From the NCBI GenBank assembly GCA_963721365.1, contig CAVRJE010000023.1:1-64000 (forward strand): a stretch of 64,000 nucleotides of DNA. Reading direction: 5' to 3'. A program made the translations under genes and the position numbers. The DNA comes from CAIQPS01 sp963721365 (lineage in GTDB: Bacteria; Actinomycetota; Thermoleophilia; RBG-16-64-13). Shown here piece by piece: positions 30,806-44,261 of this stretch. A model generated the notes under the pieces. The model searched no databases and was not told the DNA's origin. It saw only the letters and a program-made list of their open reading frames with translations. Positions within the stretch are counted from its first letter, which is position 1. Each line of letters starts with the position of its first letter.

Positions 30806-31758
30806 GACTCAAGGATATGTATGAGGCGGCGTTCCGTGCGGGCATGGCGGCGGACCCCCGAGGCGAAGCTGGCGTCGGCCGGGTGCTTGCCAACGCGCGC
30901 AAGGATTTCGAGAAACTGCCCGAGGCCAAGCGGTGGGAGTTCGACCAGGAGCGTCTGGTCAATCCCTTCGCAGACACGCGGATACTCTACGGGGACCCGG
31001 AGACCGAGGTGTCGAGCATCCTCGTGGGGATCGACCTGGAGGTCGGCGAGGTGCTACTCGCCGACCGGTTGCGGGAGAAGGGGCGTCCGGTCGACCTCAT
31101 GTTCGCCCACCATCCGGAAGGGCGGGCGCTTGCTCGTCTCGACGAGGTCATGGGCGTGCAGGCCGATGTGTGGCGCAAGTTCGGGGTATCCGTCGCCTAT
31201 GGGGACGCGGTCATGAGCGACCGCATGGCCGAGATCATGCGGGCCCTTCATCCCCGCAACAACGAGCAGACGGTGCAAGCGGCGCGCCTCCTCGGCATCC
31301 CGTACATGTGCTGCCACACTCCTGCCGACAACAGCGTCAACGCCTTCTTACAGGCCCGCTGTGACGAGCTGGGCACCGACGGGACGGTCGACGAACTGCT
31401 GGACATGTTGAAATCCATCCCCGAATACCGACAGGCGGTGCTCGAGGGGATGGGCCCGACCATCTTCGAGGGCAGCGCCGAGCGGCGCACGGGCAAGATC
31501 ATGGTGGACATGACCGGGGGCACGTCGGGCCCCGTGGATTCCCTCGGCAAACTGGCGGCGGCCGGCGTCGGCACTATCGTCGGGATGCACATGGGGGAGG
31601 ATCACCGCAAGCGGGCCAAAGAGGAGAAGATAGCGGTGGTCATCGCGGGCCACGTGTCGTCAGACTCGTTGGGGATGAACCTCATCATCGACCAGTTCGA
31701 GCGCCAGGGTGTCGCGACCATAGCCTGCTCCGGCTTCACCCGCGTCAGCCGGGTCTAG
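30802..31758 (+). CDS. NIF3-family protein (NGG1p-interacting-factor-3-like), second paralogue
   Basis: The protein of about 318 residues has NIF3-type metal motifs LVGIDLEVGEVLLADRL, LMFAHHPEGRALARL (double His near 98) and CCHTPADNSVNAFL near 168, and ends with AGHVSSDSLGMNLIIDQFE (His-Asp). It belongs to the longer clostridial/actinobacterial NIF3-like group with an inserted helical domain (VDELLDMLKSIPEYRQ). The function is unknown; a metal-dependent hydrolase is suspected from the family. The ATG at 30802 overlaps the mpg stop, so the two are coupled. It is a distinct paralogue of the NIF3 half of the 3953-5563 fusion. Confidence 0.8.
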   Translation: MRLKDMYEAAFRAGMAADPRGEAGVGRVLANARKDFEKLPEAKRWEFDQERLVNPFADTRILYGDPETEVSSILVGIDLEVGEVLLADRLREKGRPVDLMFAHHPEGRALARLDEVMGVQADVWRKFGVSVAYGDAVMSDRMAEIMRALHPRNNEQTVQAARLLGIPYMCCHTPADNSVNAFLQARCDELGTDGTVDELLDMLKSIPEYRQAVLEGMGPTIFEGSAERRTGKIMVDMTGGTSGPVDSLGKLAAAGVGTIVGMHMGEDHRKRAKEEKIAVVIAGHVSSDSLGMNLIIDQFERQGVATIACSGFTRVSRV

Positions 31759-31783
31759 TAGGGGCTGCGCCTGTCGAGGCGGG

Positions 31784-34243
31784 CTACGTCGAAGGTGGCG
31801 TCTCCGGGCCCGAGCTTACGACGATCCGCACGATCGAGCCCTTGTTCACCACGGTCCCCGCGGCCGGGTCCTGGGAAAGCACGGTCCCGGCCGGAGCGGC
31901 GTCGGGTTGCTGGGTGATCTCCGGCGATAGACCTGCCGCGGCGAGCAGCGCCTGCGCTTGGTCGAGCGGGAGGTTCGCAAGTCCGGGCACCGTTGTCGCC
32001 TGGCCCGCGGAGACGCGCAGCACGACCTCGCTGCCTTCGAGTATCGGCTTGCCAGCCGGGGCGTCCTGCTTCACCACGATGCCCGCGGGCTTGAGGGACG
32101 TGGCGTCCTGGATCGTCCTGACCTTGAGGTTGGCCGCGGCGAGCACGCGCTTTGCCTTCGTGACCGACATCCCGACGACGTCGGGCATGAAGACTGCCTT
32201 GGGTACGTGGATGTTGCACGTATCGGACGGCACCTTGTCGGAACGAAACAGCATCTTGACGACTTTGGGGCACAGCTCCGTGGGGGGCAGATGCGATTCG
32301 CTACAGACGTCGACCGTCACCCATCGCCCGGCGTATGAGGCGGAGAAGTCGGAGGCAGGGGTGGTGGCGAGCGCGACCTTCATGAACCGGGCCCATATCT
32401 CGGCCGGGAGTGTCCCTCCGGTCACCGTCGCGCCGTGTACGTCGTCCATGGCCCGCTGCTCGTCCGGGTAGCCGACCCAGACGGCGGCGACGAGATCCGG
32501 TGTGTAACCTACGAACCACGCATCCCGGTTATCGTCGGTCGTGCCGGTCTTGCCGGCCGCCGGGCGGCCGATGTCGGCCGCGCGTCCGGTCCCGTCGGTT
32601 ATCACCCCGCGCAGGCAGGTGGTAACGAGCGCAGCGATGCCGGGGTCGATCGCCCGCGTTCGGACGGCGTCGTTCTCGTCGATGACCTCCCCATCCGAGT
32701 CGGTGACTCTGACGATGGTCACGGGGGAGCTCGGCTTCGAGGGGTCGAACGGGAGCCGCGCCGAAAGGCGTTCGCCGCCGCCCGCGAGCGTAGCGTAGGC
32801 CATCGCCATCTCCAGCGGGCTGACTCCGTCGGTGAGGCCACCCAGGGCGATGGCCGGTCCCGGCTGATCCCCGAGAGGTGTGGTGATGCCCATATCGGCC
32901 GCCGTTTTGGCCACGGTATCGGCGCCGACCTCCATCACCAGCCGCGCGAACGCACCGTTGGAGGAGTCCGCGGTAGCCTTCGCCAAGGTCAGACTACCCT
33001 CGTCCGTAGAGGAGACCTCCCACGGCCCGCCGGGAAGATCGATGGTGATGGGGCCCGAATCGTAGGTCGCGTCCGGGCTGATGCCTCTCTGGAGCGCGGC
33101 GACCAGCACGAAGGGCTTGAAAGCGGAGCCGGGGCGCCGCTTGCCCTGGGTCGCCAGGTTGAACTGGAGCTTGGAGAAATCCGACCCGCCGACCATCGCC
33201 ACCATGCGGCCTGTGTGGACATCGATGGCCACGAGCGCCGCGGAAGGATCGCCGGGCTGGTCGAGCACCGCCGCGATAGCGTCTTCAGCCGCCTGCTGCA
33301 TCCCCAGATCAAGGCTCGTATAGACCCGCAGTCCCCCGCCGAGAACGGTCGACGAACCGTAGCGGGCCACCAGTTGCTCTCGCACCAGTTCCACCCAGTA
33401 GGGCGCTTTGACCCCGGCGTCCGTCCCTGCGTCTGCCAGCTGCAGCGGGGCCTCCAGAGCCTCTTGCAGCTGCGAGCTGTTGATGTAGCGCTGCTGGTAC
33501 ATCTTGTTGAGAACCAGGTCGCGCCGCGCCATCGCGGCCTCCGGGTCTCGCCGGGGGGAATACGCTGAGGGCGCCTTGGGCAGGCCGGCGAGAAGCGCCG
33601 CCTGGGCCAGGGTGAGGTCTTTCGCGTCGACCCCGAAGTACGAGCGGGCCGCGGCCTGGATGCCGTACGCGCCCGAGCCGAAGTAGATGACGTTGAGATA
33701 CTCGTTGAGGATCTTCTCCTTGGACCACCTGCTCTCCAGCTGGTAGGCCATAGCTGCCTCGCGCACCTTGCGGTCGAGAGTCTGCTCGTCGGTCATGAAG
33801 GCGTTCTTGATGAGCTGCTGCGTGATGGTCGATCCGCCCTGGACAACCTCCCGGTGCCGGAGATTCGCCCAGGCGGCCCGCAGGATGGCTACGAAATCGA
33901 CGCCCTTGTGGTCGTAGAAACGCGAATCCTCTATCGCGACTATCGCGTCCCGCATCACCAGGGGGATCTGGTCGCCGGACAGGGCCTCCCGGTTCTCGAG
34001 GCCGTGCAGTTCGGCCAGGAGGACGGGTGTGGGCGAGCCGTCGTAGATCTTGGTGGTCTGCGGCGAAGCGATGCGGTCGCCGATCTCGAGGGCCGGCAAC
34101 GTGCGCGCGACGGCGACATACGCTCCTGCGAACAGAGAGAGAAAAGCGGCGGCGACGAGGAGAAGGGCGACGAGAACGACCTTCAACGCCCGGCGACCTC
34201 GCCGGACTGTACGTGGTCGGCTGGCCAGTGCGTCCCTCCCCAT
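31784..34243 (-). CDS. Class A penicillin-binding protein with C-terminal PASTA domains
   Basis: This 819-residue bifunctional peptidoglycan synthase has a membrane anchor (residues about 20-45), then a glycosyltransferase domain (EDSRFYDHKGVDF, QGGSTITQQLIKNAF, EKILNEYLNVIYFGSGAYG), then a transpeptidase domain with the serine motif PGSAFKPF near 368, SSN near 425 and AGKTGTTDDNRDAWFVGYTP near 565. Two C-terminal PASTA repeats follow (VFMPDVVGMSVTKAKRVLAA and VPGLANLPLDQAQALLAAAG), which bind muropeptide or beta-lactam-like ligands. It polymerises and crosslinks glycan strands outside the membrane. It is divergent from tyrS with only about 60 bases between starts. Confidence 0.93.
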   Translation of the reverse strand: MGRDALASRPRTVRRGRRALKVVLVALLLVAAAFLSLFAGAYVAVARTLPALEIGDRIASPQTTKIYDGSPTPVLLAELHGLENREALSGDQIPLVMRDAIVAIEDSRFYDHKGVDFVAILRAAWANLRHREVVQGGSTITQQLIKNAFMTDEQTLDRKVREAAMAYQLESRWSKEKILNEYLNVIYFGSGAYGIQAAARSYFGVDAKDLTLAQAALLAGLPKAPSAYSPRRDPEAAMARRDLVLNKMYQQRYINSSQLQEALEAPLQLADAGTDAGVKAPYWVELVREQLVARYGSSTVLGGGLRVYTSLDLGMQQAAEDAIAAVLDQPGDPSAALVAIDVHTGRMVAMVGGSDFSKLQFNLATQGKRRPGSAFKPFVLVAALQRGISPDATYDSGPITIDLPGGPWEVSSTDEGSLTLAKATADSSNGAFARLVMEVGADTVAKTAADMGITTPLGDQPGPAIALGGLTDGVSPLEMAMAYATLAGGGERLSARLPFDPSKPSSPVTIVRVTDSDGEVIDENDAVRTRAIDPGIAALVTTCLRGVITDGTGRAADIGRPAAGKTGTTDDNRDAWFVGYTPDLVAAVWVGYPDEQRAMDDVHGATVTGGTLPAEIWARFMKVALATTPASDFSASYAGRWVTVDVCSESHLPPTELCPKVVKMLFRSDKVPSDTCNIHVPKAVFMPDVVGMSVTKAKRVLAAANLKVRTIQDATSLKPAGIVVKQDAPAGKPILEGSEVVLRVSAGQATTVPGLANLPLDQAQALLAAAGLSPEITQQPDAAPAGTVLSQDPAAGTVVNKGSIVRIVVSSGPETPPST

Positions 34244-34306
34244 GGTGCCGTGATGTTACACCAGAGCCGTCATCACCATGGTATGCTCCGGGCCGGGAGG
34301 TACTTG

Positions 34307-35581
34307 ATGGACGGCCTGAAAGGGTCGGCCGGGATCCCGGCCGATATGGCGGGAGTCCCCGCCGATATACTCGAGGAATATCAGCAGTTGCTGCTCGGCA
34401 GCGTCGACGTTCTGCCGGCGGAGATGCTGCTGCGGCAACTCCTCCAGGCCCGATCCGAGGGACGGATGCTACGGGTGAAGCTGGGAGTCGACCCGACGGC
34501 CCCGGACATCCATCTCGGGCACACCGTGGTGCTGCGCAAGCTGCGCCAGTTCCAGGATCTCGGCCACCAGGCAATACTCATCATCGGCGACTACACCGGC
34601 AAGGTCGGCGACCCCTCGGGTAGGTCCAAGTCACGCCCTCGGCTGGGCGACGAGGAACTCGAAGAGAACGCCCGGACCTACGTAGACCAGGCCGCCAAGG
34701 TCCTGGACATGGACAGGGTCGAATTGACCCGGAACGGCGATTGGCTGGGTCCCCTCCGCATGGATGAGGTGCTGCGGTTGACGTCGACAGTAACCGTGGC
34801 CCGGATGCTCGAACGCGACGATTTTTCCAAGCGGTACGCGGCCAACGAGCCGATCTCCATGCTCGAGTTCATGTACCCGCTGCTGCAGGGCTACGACAGC
34901 GTGGCCGTCCGGGCCGACGTCGAGCTGGGGGGGACCGATCAGAAGTTCAACCTTCTCATGGGTAGGACGATCATGGAGGCCTACGGGCTGCCGCCCCAGA
35001 GCATCCTGACCGTGCCGCTGCTGGTCGGCACCGACGGCGAGCAGAAGATGTCCAAGTCGTACGGAAACTACGTGGGTGTCAGCGATCCTCCCGGCGACAT
35101 GTTCGGCAAGCTGATGTCGATCCCCGACGAACTCATGGTCACGTATATGAGTCTGGTGACCGGCGCGACCGTCGGGGAGGTGGAGGCCTTCACGAAGGGA
35201 CTGGCCGATGGCGGCTACCACCCGGCCCAGGCCAAACGGGATCTGGCGGAGCGAGTGGTCGGACTCTACCACGGTGCCGAGGCGGCTTCGGCCGCCCGCG
35301 CCGGATTCGACCGCGTGTTCAAGGAAAGGGACCGGCCCGAGGACATCCCGGAAACCCAACTGCCTGCCGGCGCCGTGCGGGACGGACGCGTGTGGCTACC
35401 CCGGCTGCTCACCGAGACCGGCCTGGTTTCCTCGAACGGAGAGGCCCGGCGGCTCATCGAGCAGGGCGGAGTCCGAGTGGACGACAAGGTGGTCACCGAC
35501 GCCGGTGCGGAGTTCGAGCCGGCGGCGCTGGAAGGTACAGTCCTGCAGGTGGGCAAGCGGAAGTTCCTTCGTCTCCGATAG
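34307..35581 (+). CDS. tyrS: Tyrosyl-tRNA synthetase
   Basis: The class I synthetase charges tRNA-Tyr. The HIGH-type motif is DPTAPDIHLGHTVVLRKL near 63-80, GDYTGKVGDPSGRSKSRP follows, the KMSKS motif is TDGEQKMSKSYGNYVG near 245, and an S4 RNA-binding domain closes the protein (EARRLIEQGGVRVDDKVVTD). VDPTAPDIHLGH places it in the TyrZ-like branch. I chose ATG 34307 because GGGAGG precedes it; the open frame extends far upstream antisense to the penicillin-binding protein gene. Length 424 residues. Confidence 0.94.
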   Translation: MDGLKGSAGIPADMAGVPADILEEYQQLLLGSVDVLPAEMLLRQLLQARSEGRMLRVKLGVDPTAPDIHLGHTVVLRKLRQFQDLGHQAILIIGDYTGKVGDPSGRSKSRPRLGDEELEENARTYVDQAAKVLDMDRVELTRNGDWLGPLRMDEVLRLTSTVTVARMLERDDFSKRYAANEPISMLEFMYPLLQGYDSVAVRADVELGGTDQKFNLLMGRTIMEAYGLPPQSILTVPLLVGTDGEQKMSKSYGNYVGVSDPPGDMFGKLMSIPDELMVTYMSLVTGATVGEVEAFTKGLADGGYHPAQAKRDLAERVVGLYHGAEAASAARAGFDRVFKERDRPEDIPETQLPAGAVRDGRVWLPRLLTETGLVSSNGEARRLIEQGGVRVDDKVVTDAGAEFEPAALEGTVLQVGKRKFLRLR

Positions 35582-35944
35582 GGAGCCCGACCTACCCAGG
35601 AGCTGAATAGGCGTCCACATTCGCGTACCAAGCCAATCTGCGGTATCACCACACCAGCCTGATAATCCCAGTGTTCGCCTGGGCGCCGATACGGTATATA
35701 CAGCGCGTAAAGGGTCTCGGGGCACGAGATGACTCGATGGACCGGCAGCGCCTGCCGGTCGCCGACGAGGTGGAGTACGTCTTGGACAGGCCAAAGCTGC
35801 TCTCGTAGGATGGTGCGAGGGTCTTCGCCGAACTGCAGGAAAAAGCCCGTTTCAACCAGTTAGGACTAAAGTCTTAGTCCGAGCAGAGGTCCTCCTGCTA
35901 TCGTCCGGTTGGTGGTCAGGAGACGGCACGGCGAAGGAGTGAGG
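35582..35944. other. 363-base gap with a possible gene remnant and a palindrome
   Basis: A plus-strand stretch at about 35730-35808 (MDRQRLPVADEVEYVLDRPK then a stop, continuing DGARVFAELQEKARFN) looks coding-like but is interrupted and unassigned. A palindrome lies at 35863-35880 (listed separately), and the GAAGGAG site of the lipoprotein gene closes the gap. Nothing else is recognisable. Confidence 0.35.
35863..35880. promoter_or_regulatory. Perfect 18-base palindrome upstream of the lipoprotein gene
   Basis: GGACTAA-AGTC-TTAGTCC lies 65 bases before the lipoprotein ATG. Its core GGACTAAAGTC matches the centre of the DosR/DevR-type operator (GGGACTWWAGTCCC), but the outer CC is TT, so a LuxR-family response-regulator site is only a suggestion. 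It could equally be a short hairpin. Confidence 0.35.
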
Positions 35945-36709
35945 ATGACAGCGGACGGCGGGCACCGGAAGTTCGTGGAAGTCGCGGTGACGGCCCTAGC
36001 CGCGCTTGTCGTTTGCGTACTGAGCGTCGGCTGCGGGCAGGGCCCCGCATCGACCAGCGCCGTCCCCACCGCCGCGTTGACCCCGGCTACAGCGGGGCAG
36101 AGCTCCAATTCCGCCAAAACCACGGCAAGTCCTTCAACTTCCAGCCTGACCTCGCCACCCTCCTCGGACACGGTTACCTCGACGGCGCCCGAGGACGTCG
36201 ACCGCCTGTTCACCGAGCTGGCAGCCAACTGTCGACCCATGACCATCTTTGCGCCCGCGGTCCTTCCGGACGGCGCCGTGCTGGCCGACCGCTGGTTTCC
36301 AGTGCTCGAGTCGCAGGACCCCGGTTCGTACGACGGGCCGCCGGCCGGGAACCCTCAGGTGCTCGGGTCGGGCGCCGACTCGGAGATCCAGGTGATCTTC
36401 CAGGCCGGCGACGGCTGGCTGGCGATCCTGGAGAACTTCCGCGGAGACCTGGGCGACGTGACGGGGACGCCGGTGGGCACAGTGGCCGGAAGTCCGGCGG
36501 TTGTCTACGAAGTCAACGGGGGAGAACTGGTCCAGTGGAGCCAGGACGGTCTCTGGTACGGGGTCTTCGGACGCGGGATCGCGCGTGATCAGTTGAGTCG
36601 ATGTGGCTCTGGGAATGCAGCCGGCGATCAGCGGAGCCCCGCTGATCCCGCAGATTCCCTGCTATTGACAGGCAAGCAGCAAAGGACTAAACTATCCGCT
36701 CCACGATGA
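35945..36709 (+). CDS. Putative lipoprotein of unknown function
   Basis: The N-terminus is a lipoprotein signal: hydrophobic FVEVAVTALAALVVCV followed by the lipobox LSVGC near residues 27-31, then a long Ser/Thr/Ala-rich linker (near 34-85). The folded part (about 90-220) has beta character with VIFQAGDGWLAILENF and YEVNGGELVQWSQDGLWYG, similar in style to DUF4367-like domains. The ATG follows GAAGGAG. The last 30 residues run through a 9-bp hairpin (36626-36647) and the rRNA promoter, so the true C-terminus may be near residue 222 and the remainder unreliable. Confidence 0.65.
   Translation: MTADGGHRKFVEVAVTALAALVVCVLSVGCGQGPASTSAVPTAALTPATAGQSSNSAKTTASPSTSSLTSPPSSDTVTSTAPEDVDRLFTELAANCRPMTIFAPAVLPDGAVLADRWFPVLESQDPGSYDGPPAGNPQVLGSGADSEIQVIFQAGDGWLAILENFRGDLGDVTGTPVGTVAGSPAVVYEVNGGELVQWSQDGLWYGVFGRGIARDQLSRCGSGNAAGDQRSPADPADSLLLTGKQQRTKLSAPR
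36626..36647 (+). terminator. Strong hairpin at the lipoprotein 3' end
   Basis: GATCAGCGG (36626-36634), loop AGCC, CCGCTGATC (36639-36647) form a perfect 9-bp stem. There is no T-tract. It lies inside the apparent reading frame, about 20 bases before the rRNA P1 promoter. Confidence 0.4.
36665..36693 (+). promoter_or_regulatory. rRNA operon promoter P1
   Basis: A consensus TTGACA (36665-36670) and TAAACT (36688-36693) are spaced by exactly 17 bases. It is about 455 bases upstream of 16S and is followed by a terminator-like hairpin at 36786-36819. Confidence 0.65.
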
Positions 36710-36785
36710 AACACGATCACCTCGACAGCACGAGCGAACGGGTGAGGGCGCGCGGATAGGCGAATAGCATAGCCGCCGCACTCAG

Positions 36786-36819
36786 AGCCGCCCGTGCGAA
36801 GCGAGGCGGCTGTTTTTTT
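36786..36819 (+). terminator. Intrinsic terminator in the rRNA leader (candidate attenuator or sRNA end)
   Basis: AGCCGCC (36786-36792) pairs with GGCGGCT (36805-36811) and is followed by seven T residues (36813-36819). Transcripts from P1 would reach it after about 120 bases, so it either ends a small RNA or attenuates rRNA transcription. Confidence 0.6.
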
Positions 36820-36887
36820 GTGGAGGACCGGGTTTACCGGTTCGTTGAAAAGGGAAGAAAAGAATTCCCGAAGGGGCGATCTGGCGG

Positions 36888-36916
36888 TTGACGCCCGTCC
36901 CGGGTGGTGGTAATCT
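36888..36916 (+). promoter_or_regulatory. rRNA operon promoter P2
   Basis: TTGACG (36888-36893) and TAATCT (36911-36916) are spaced by 17 bases and lie downstream of the leader terminator, just ahead of the 16S processing stem. Confidence 0.6.
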
Positions 36917-36942
36917 TCCCGGCCGCGCCTAAGAGCGCAGTG

Positions 36943-36966
36943 GTCTTTGAAAACTGAACAGCGTTG
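36943..36966 (+). promoter_or_regulatory. 16S processing stalk, 5' strand
   Basis: These 24 bases (TTTGAAAACTGAACAG core) are complementary, with one mismatch, to 38816-38839 after 16S. The two strands form the long pre-16S stem cut by RNase III. Confidence 0.7.
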
Positions 36967-37148
36967 TCGGATCGGATTTCTATGAAGTCCGGTCTGCCAG
37001 CAACGAATCATGCAAGGACGTCGCTTTCTAGTGGAGCGATGTTTCTTGCCCCCGTCCGCAACCGGCAACCTACCGGTTGCGTGACACACTTTTGAGAGCT
37101 AATCAGCTCTTCCTAAAGTCAGATCCGAGCGTAAGCTCGATCGCAATA

Positions 37149-38702
<1,554 letters not shown>

Positions 38703-38815
38703 GGGATTTGCGGTGACCAACACCGCAGGTCTACATCCATCGGATAATCCGGCGGATGTGGAAACCTGGAAGTACGTCGACCTGGTCTTGAAGCGTGTGA
38801 TCGTGCGCTTCGGGG

Positions 38816-38839
38816 CAACGCTGTTCAGTTTTGAAAGAC
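38816..38839 (+). promoter_or_regulatory. 16S processing stalk, 3' strand
   Basis: This is the inverted complement of 36943-36966 (23 of 24 positions), located in the 16S-23S spacer. The spacer of about 240 bases holds no tRNA-Ile or tRNA-Ala. Confidence 0.7.
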
Positions 38840-38895
38840 CGCGCTCAATGCGACGCGGCCTTTTCAGCCAGTGGAGCACGATCTCCACGCGCACC

Positions 38896-41975
<3,080 letters not shown>

Positions 41976-42013
41976 GGGTGCGCGAGACGCGCTTCCGGAA
42001 CAGTCTTCAAAGT

Positions 42014-42131
<118 letters not shown>

Positions 42132-42139
42132 TTAATCTA

Positions 42140-42172
42140 GAGCCCGCCAGTGATGGCGGGCTCATCCTTTTT
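42140..42172 (+). terminator. rRNA operon terminator
   Basis: GAGCCCGCCA (42140-42149) and TGGCGGGCTC (42154-42163) form a 10-bp stem with a GTGA loop, followed by ATCCTTTTT. Confidence 0.85.
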
Positions 42173-42233
42173 GGGGGGACACTACGCGGATAGCGGCAAG
42201 CAGGCAGGGGCAGGACCGGGTAGCACTGGTCTC

Positions 42234-42262
42234 TTTCTGTCTTCTGCGTCACCGCCTATAAT
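42234..42262 (+). promoter_or_regulatory. Candidate dapA promoter
   Basis: A perfect TATAAT at 42257-42262 stands 54 bases before dapA, with a poor TTTCTG -35 at 17-base spacing. Confidence 0.45.
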
Positions 42263-42316
42263 GCACTGAGGCTCGAAGCGGGCCATGAGGAGTCGGCGCA
42301 ACGACGGGAGGCGGTC

Positions 42317-43225
42317 TTGACGGCAAAGGTGGAATGGGGCCTACGAGGAGTAATCGTTCCGCTGATCACTCCCTTCAAGAACGATCTGAGCGTGGACTTC
42401 GCCGGGATTGCCAAGCTGGTCGACTACTATATCGAAGAGGCTGGCTGTGACGGTCTGGTTCCGTGCGGCACCACTGGGGAGTCGGCCACACTCTCGCACC
42501 ACGAGCATGCCGAAGTCATCGAGGCCGTCGTCAAACAGACGAGGGCTCGCGTGCCTGTCATCGCGTCCGCAGGATCGAACTCCACCAAAGAGGCAGTGGA
42601 ACTCACCCGTCTCGCCGCTGAGCTCGGCGCCGACGCTACGCTTCAAGTGTGCCCGTACTACAACAAGCCCACGCAAGCGGGCCTCTTCAACCATTACGTC
42701 GCCATCGCCAAGGCCTCCGAACTTCCGCTTATCATCTACAACATCCCGGGCAGGACGAGCCGTAACATCGAGCCCGAGACTATCGTCCGCATGTGGGAGG
42801 AGATTCCGAGCGTCGTCGGGCTCAAAGACTGCTCCTGCGATATGCGCCAGACGATGGAGATCTACCGCGGCACCAACCCGGAGACCTTCAAGATCTATTC
42901 CGGTGAGGACATCATGACCCTCAGCCTGCTGGCGCATGGGGCGGCGGGGGCCATCGCGGCCGTCGCTCACGTGGTCGGGCCAGAGGTCAAGCAGATGTGC
43001 GAGGCCATGTGGTCGGGGCGGGTGAAGGACGCCATGGATATCCACTATCGCATCATGGACCTGGTGGAGGCGCTTTTCGTTGAGCCGAACCCCACGCCCG
43101 TTAAGCAGGCTGTGGAGTGGCTGGGGCTGCCGGCCGGCCCGTTGCGTCCGCCGCTCGAGCGCCTGACCGCGGCGGGGCAGGAGACCCTGCGGGCAGCTAT
43201 GGTCGCCGGAGGGTGGCTGACCTAG
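42317..43225 (+). CDS. dapA: 4-hydroxy-tetrahydrodipicolinate synthase
   Basis: DapA condenses pyruvate with aspartate semialdehyde in the lysine and diaminopimelate pathway. The TIM-barrel motifs are VPCGTTGESATLSHHEHAEV near 49, VCPYYNKPTQAG near 111, the YNIPGRTSRNI tyrosine near 141 and the Schiff-base lysine in VVGLKDCSCDM near 168. Length 302 residues. The TTG start follows GGGAGGCGGTC. It lies between the rRNA operon and the pilus genes, with its own promoter candidate. Confidence 0.95.
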   Translation: MTAKVEWGLRGVIVPLITPFKNDLSVDFAGIAKLVDYYIEEAGCDGLVPCGTTGESATLSHHEHAEVIEAVVKQTRARVPVIASAGSNSTKEAVELTRLAAELGADATLQVCPYYNKPTQAGLFNHYVAIAKASELPLIIYNIPGRTSRNIEPETIVRMWEEIPSVVGLKDCSCDMRQTMEIYRGTNPETFKIYSGEDIMTLSLLAHGAAGAIAAVAHVVGPEVKQMCEAMWSGRVKDAMDIHYRIMDLVEALFVEPNPTPVKQAVEWLGLPAGPLRPPLERLTAAGQETLRAAMVAGGWLT

Positions 43226-43439
43226 AGAGCTACCGCAGGCACGGCCACCGCCCGCCGCGAGCGCTTGCCTGCGAGATCATCGCCCTCACCCCACCGTCTT
43301 ACGTCCAAGGTCGTAGCACCTCCCGTTTTCCCTCGCGCTACCGTGACGACTGTGGCCGGTCCCGCCAGAACGGATTCAAGGTCGGGCGAACCAGGCCGAT
43401 ATATCGACATGGCGGGAGCCAACAGGGGAAAGGGCCGAC

Positions 43440-44186
43440 TTGCAGTACTACCTGGCCATATGGTCGCTTCTACTCGGGCTGGTCATCGGCAGTTTTCTCA
43501 ACGTCGTCATCTACCGAGTACCGCGCCGCGAATCTCTCGTCCGGCCGGGCTCCCATTGCCCTGGATGCGGCATGGCGATCCGCTGGTATGACAATATTCC
43601 GGTGGCCAGCTGGGTACTCCTGCGCGGCCACTGCAGATCGTGTCACACGCCGATAGCAGTCCGATATCCTCTGGTGGAAGGCATCACCGGCCTCGCGTTC
43701 CTCGCGGCATTCTGGCGGGTCGGCCCCTCGGCGACGCTTCTGCTCGCTTGGGCCTTCATCGCAGTGGTCGTCGCGGTCGCCTTCATCGATCACGACCACC
43801 TGGTTATCCCCAATCGTATCGTCTTCCCAGCGCTGGCTTGCGGTCTCGCCGCGTCAATCGCGCTCGATCCCAAGCATTGGTGGCAGTACGTCGCGGGCTC
43901 TATCGGAGCCGGGCTCCTCGCGTTGTTGGTCTCGTTTCTGCGGCCCGGAATTACTCGCTTCAGCGAGGTGAAAATGGCCCTTCTGCTGGGCGCGGTACTC
44001 GGGCCGTACGTACTCGTGGCGCTTCCGGTGGCCGCGGCTCTAGGGATCGTCGGCGGAATCACTCTACTTTTTCGCAAGAATTACCGATTAAGGGGAAGGA
44101 CGGTCTTAGTGCCGTACCTGGCAGCCGGTGCAGTGATGGCCACGTGCTTTGGCCAACTCGCATTCAACGCCTACGCGAGCATATAG
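43440..44186 (+). CDS. Type IV prepilin peptidase-like protein with altered second active-site motif
   Basis: The eight-helix A24 prepilin peptidase starts with the N-terminal LGLVIGSFLNVVIYRVPRRE, two cysteine pairs (CPGC and CRSCHTP) typical of the methylating class, and the first catalytic Asp in VAFIDHDHLVIPNRIV. The second aspartyl motif, normally GxGD-x-K, reads ITRFSEVKMALLLGAVLG, so Asp is replaced by Glu and the glycines are lost. Such enzymes cleave and N-methylate type IV prepilins at the membrane. The neighbours pilM, pilN and pilO support the role, but activity is in doubt. The TTG start is tentative. Confidence 0.8.
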   Translation: MQYYLAIWSLLLGLVIGSFLNVVIYRVPRRESLVRPGSHCPGCGMAIRWYDNIPVASWVLLRGHCRSCHTPIAVRYPLVEGITGLAFLAAFWRVGPSATLLLAWAFIAVVVAVAFIDHDHLVIPNRIVFPALACGLAASIALDPKHWWQYVAGSIGAGLLALLVSFLRPGITRFSEVKMALLLGAVLGPYVLVALPVAAALGIVGGITLLFRKNYRLRGRTVLVPYLAAGAVMATCFGQLAFNAYASI

Positions 44187-44261
44187 AACCGACAGGGATG
44201 TGAAGGAACATGTGGAAGTCGATCATGAGACTCGTGGCAACATCGAGGGCGAGGTGATGAG

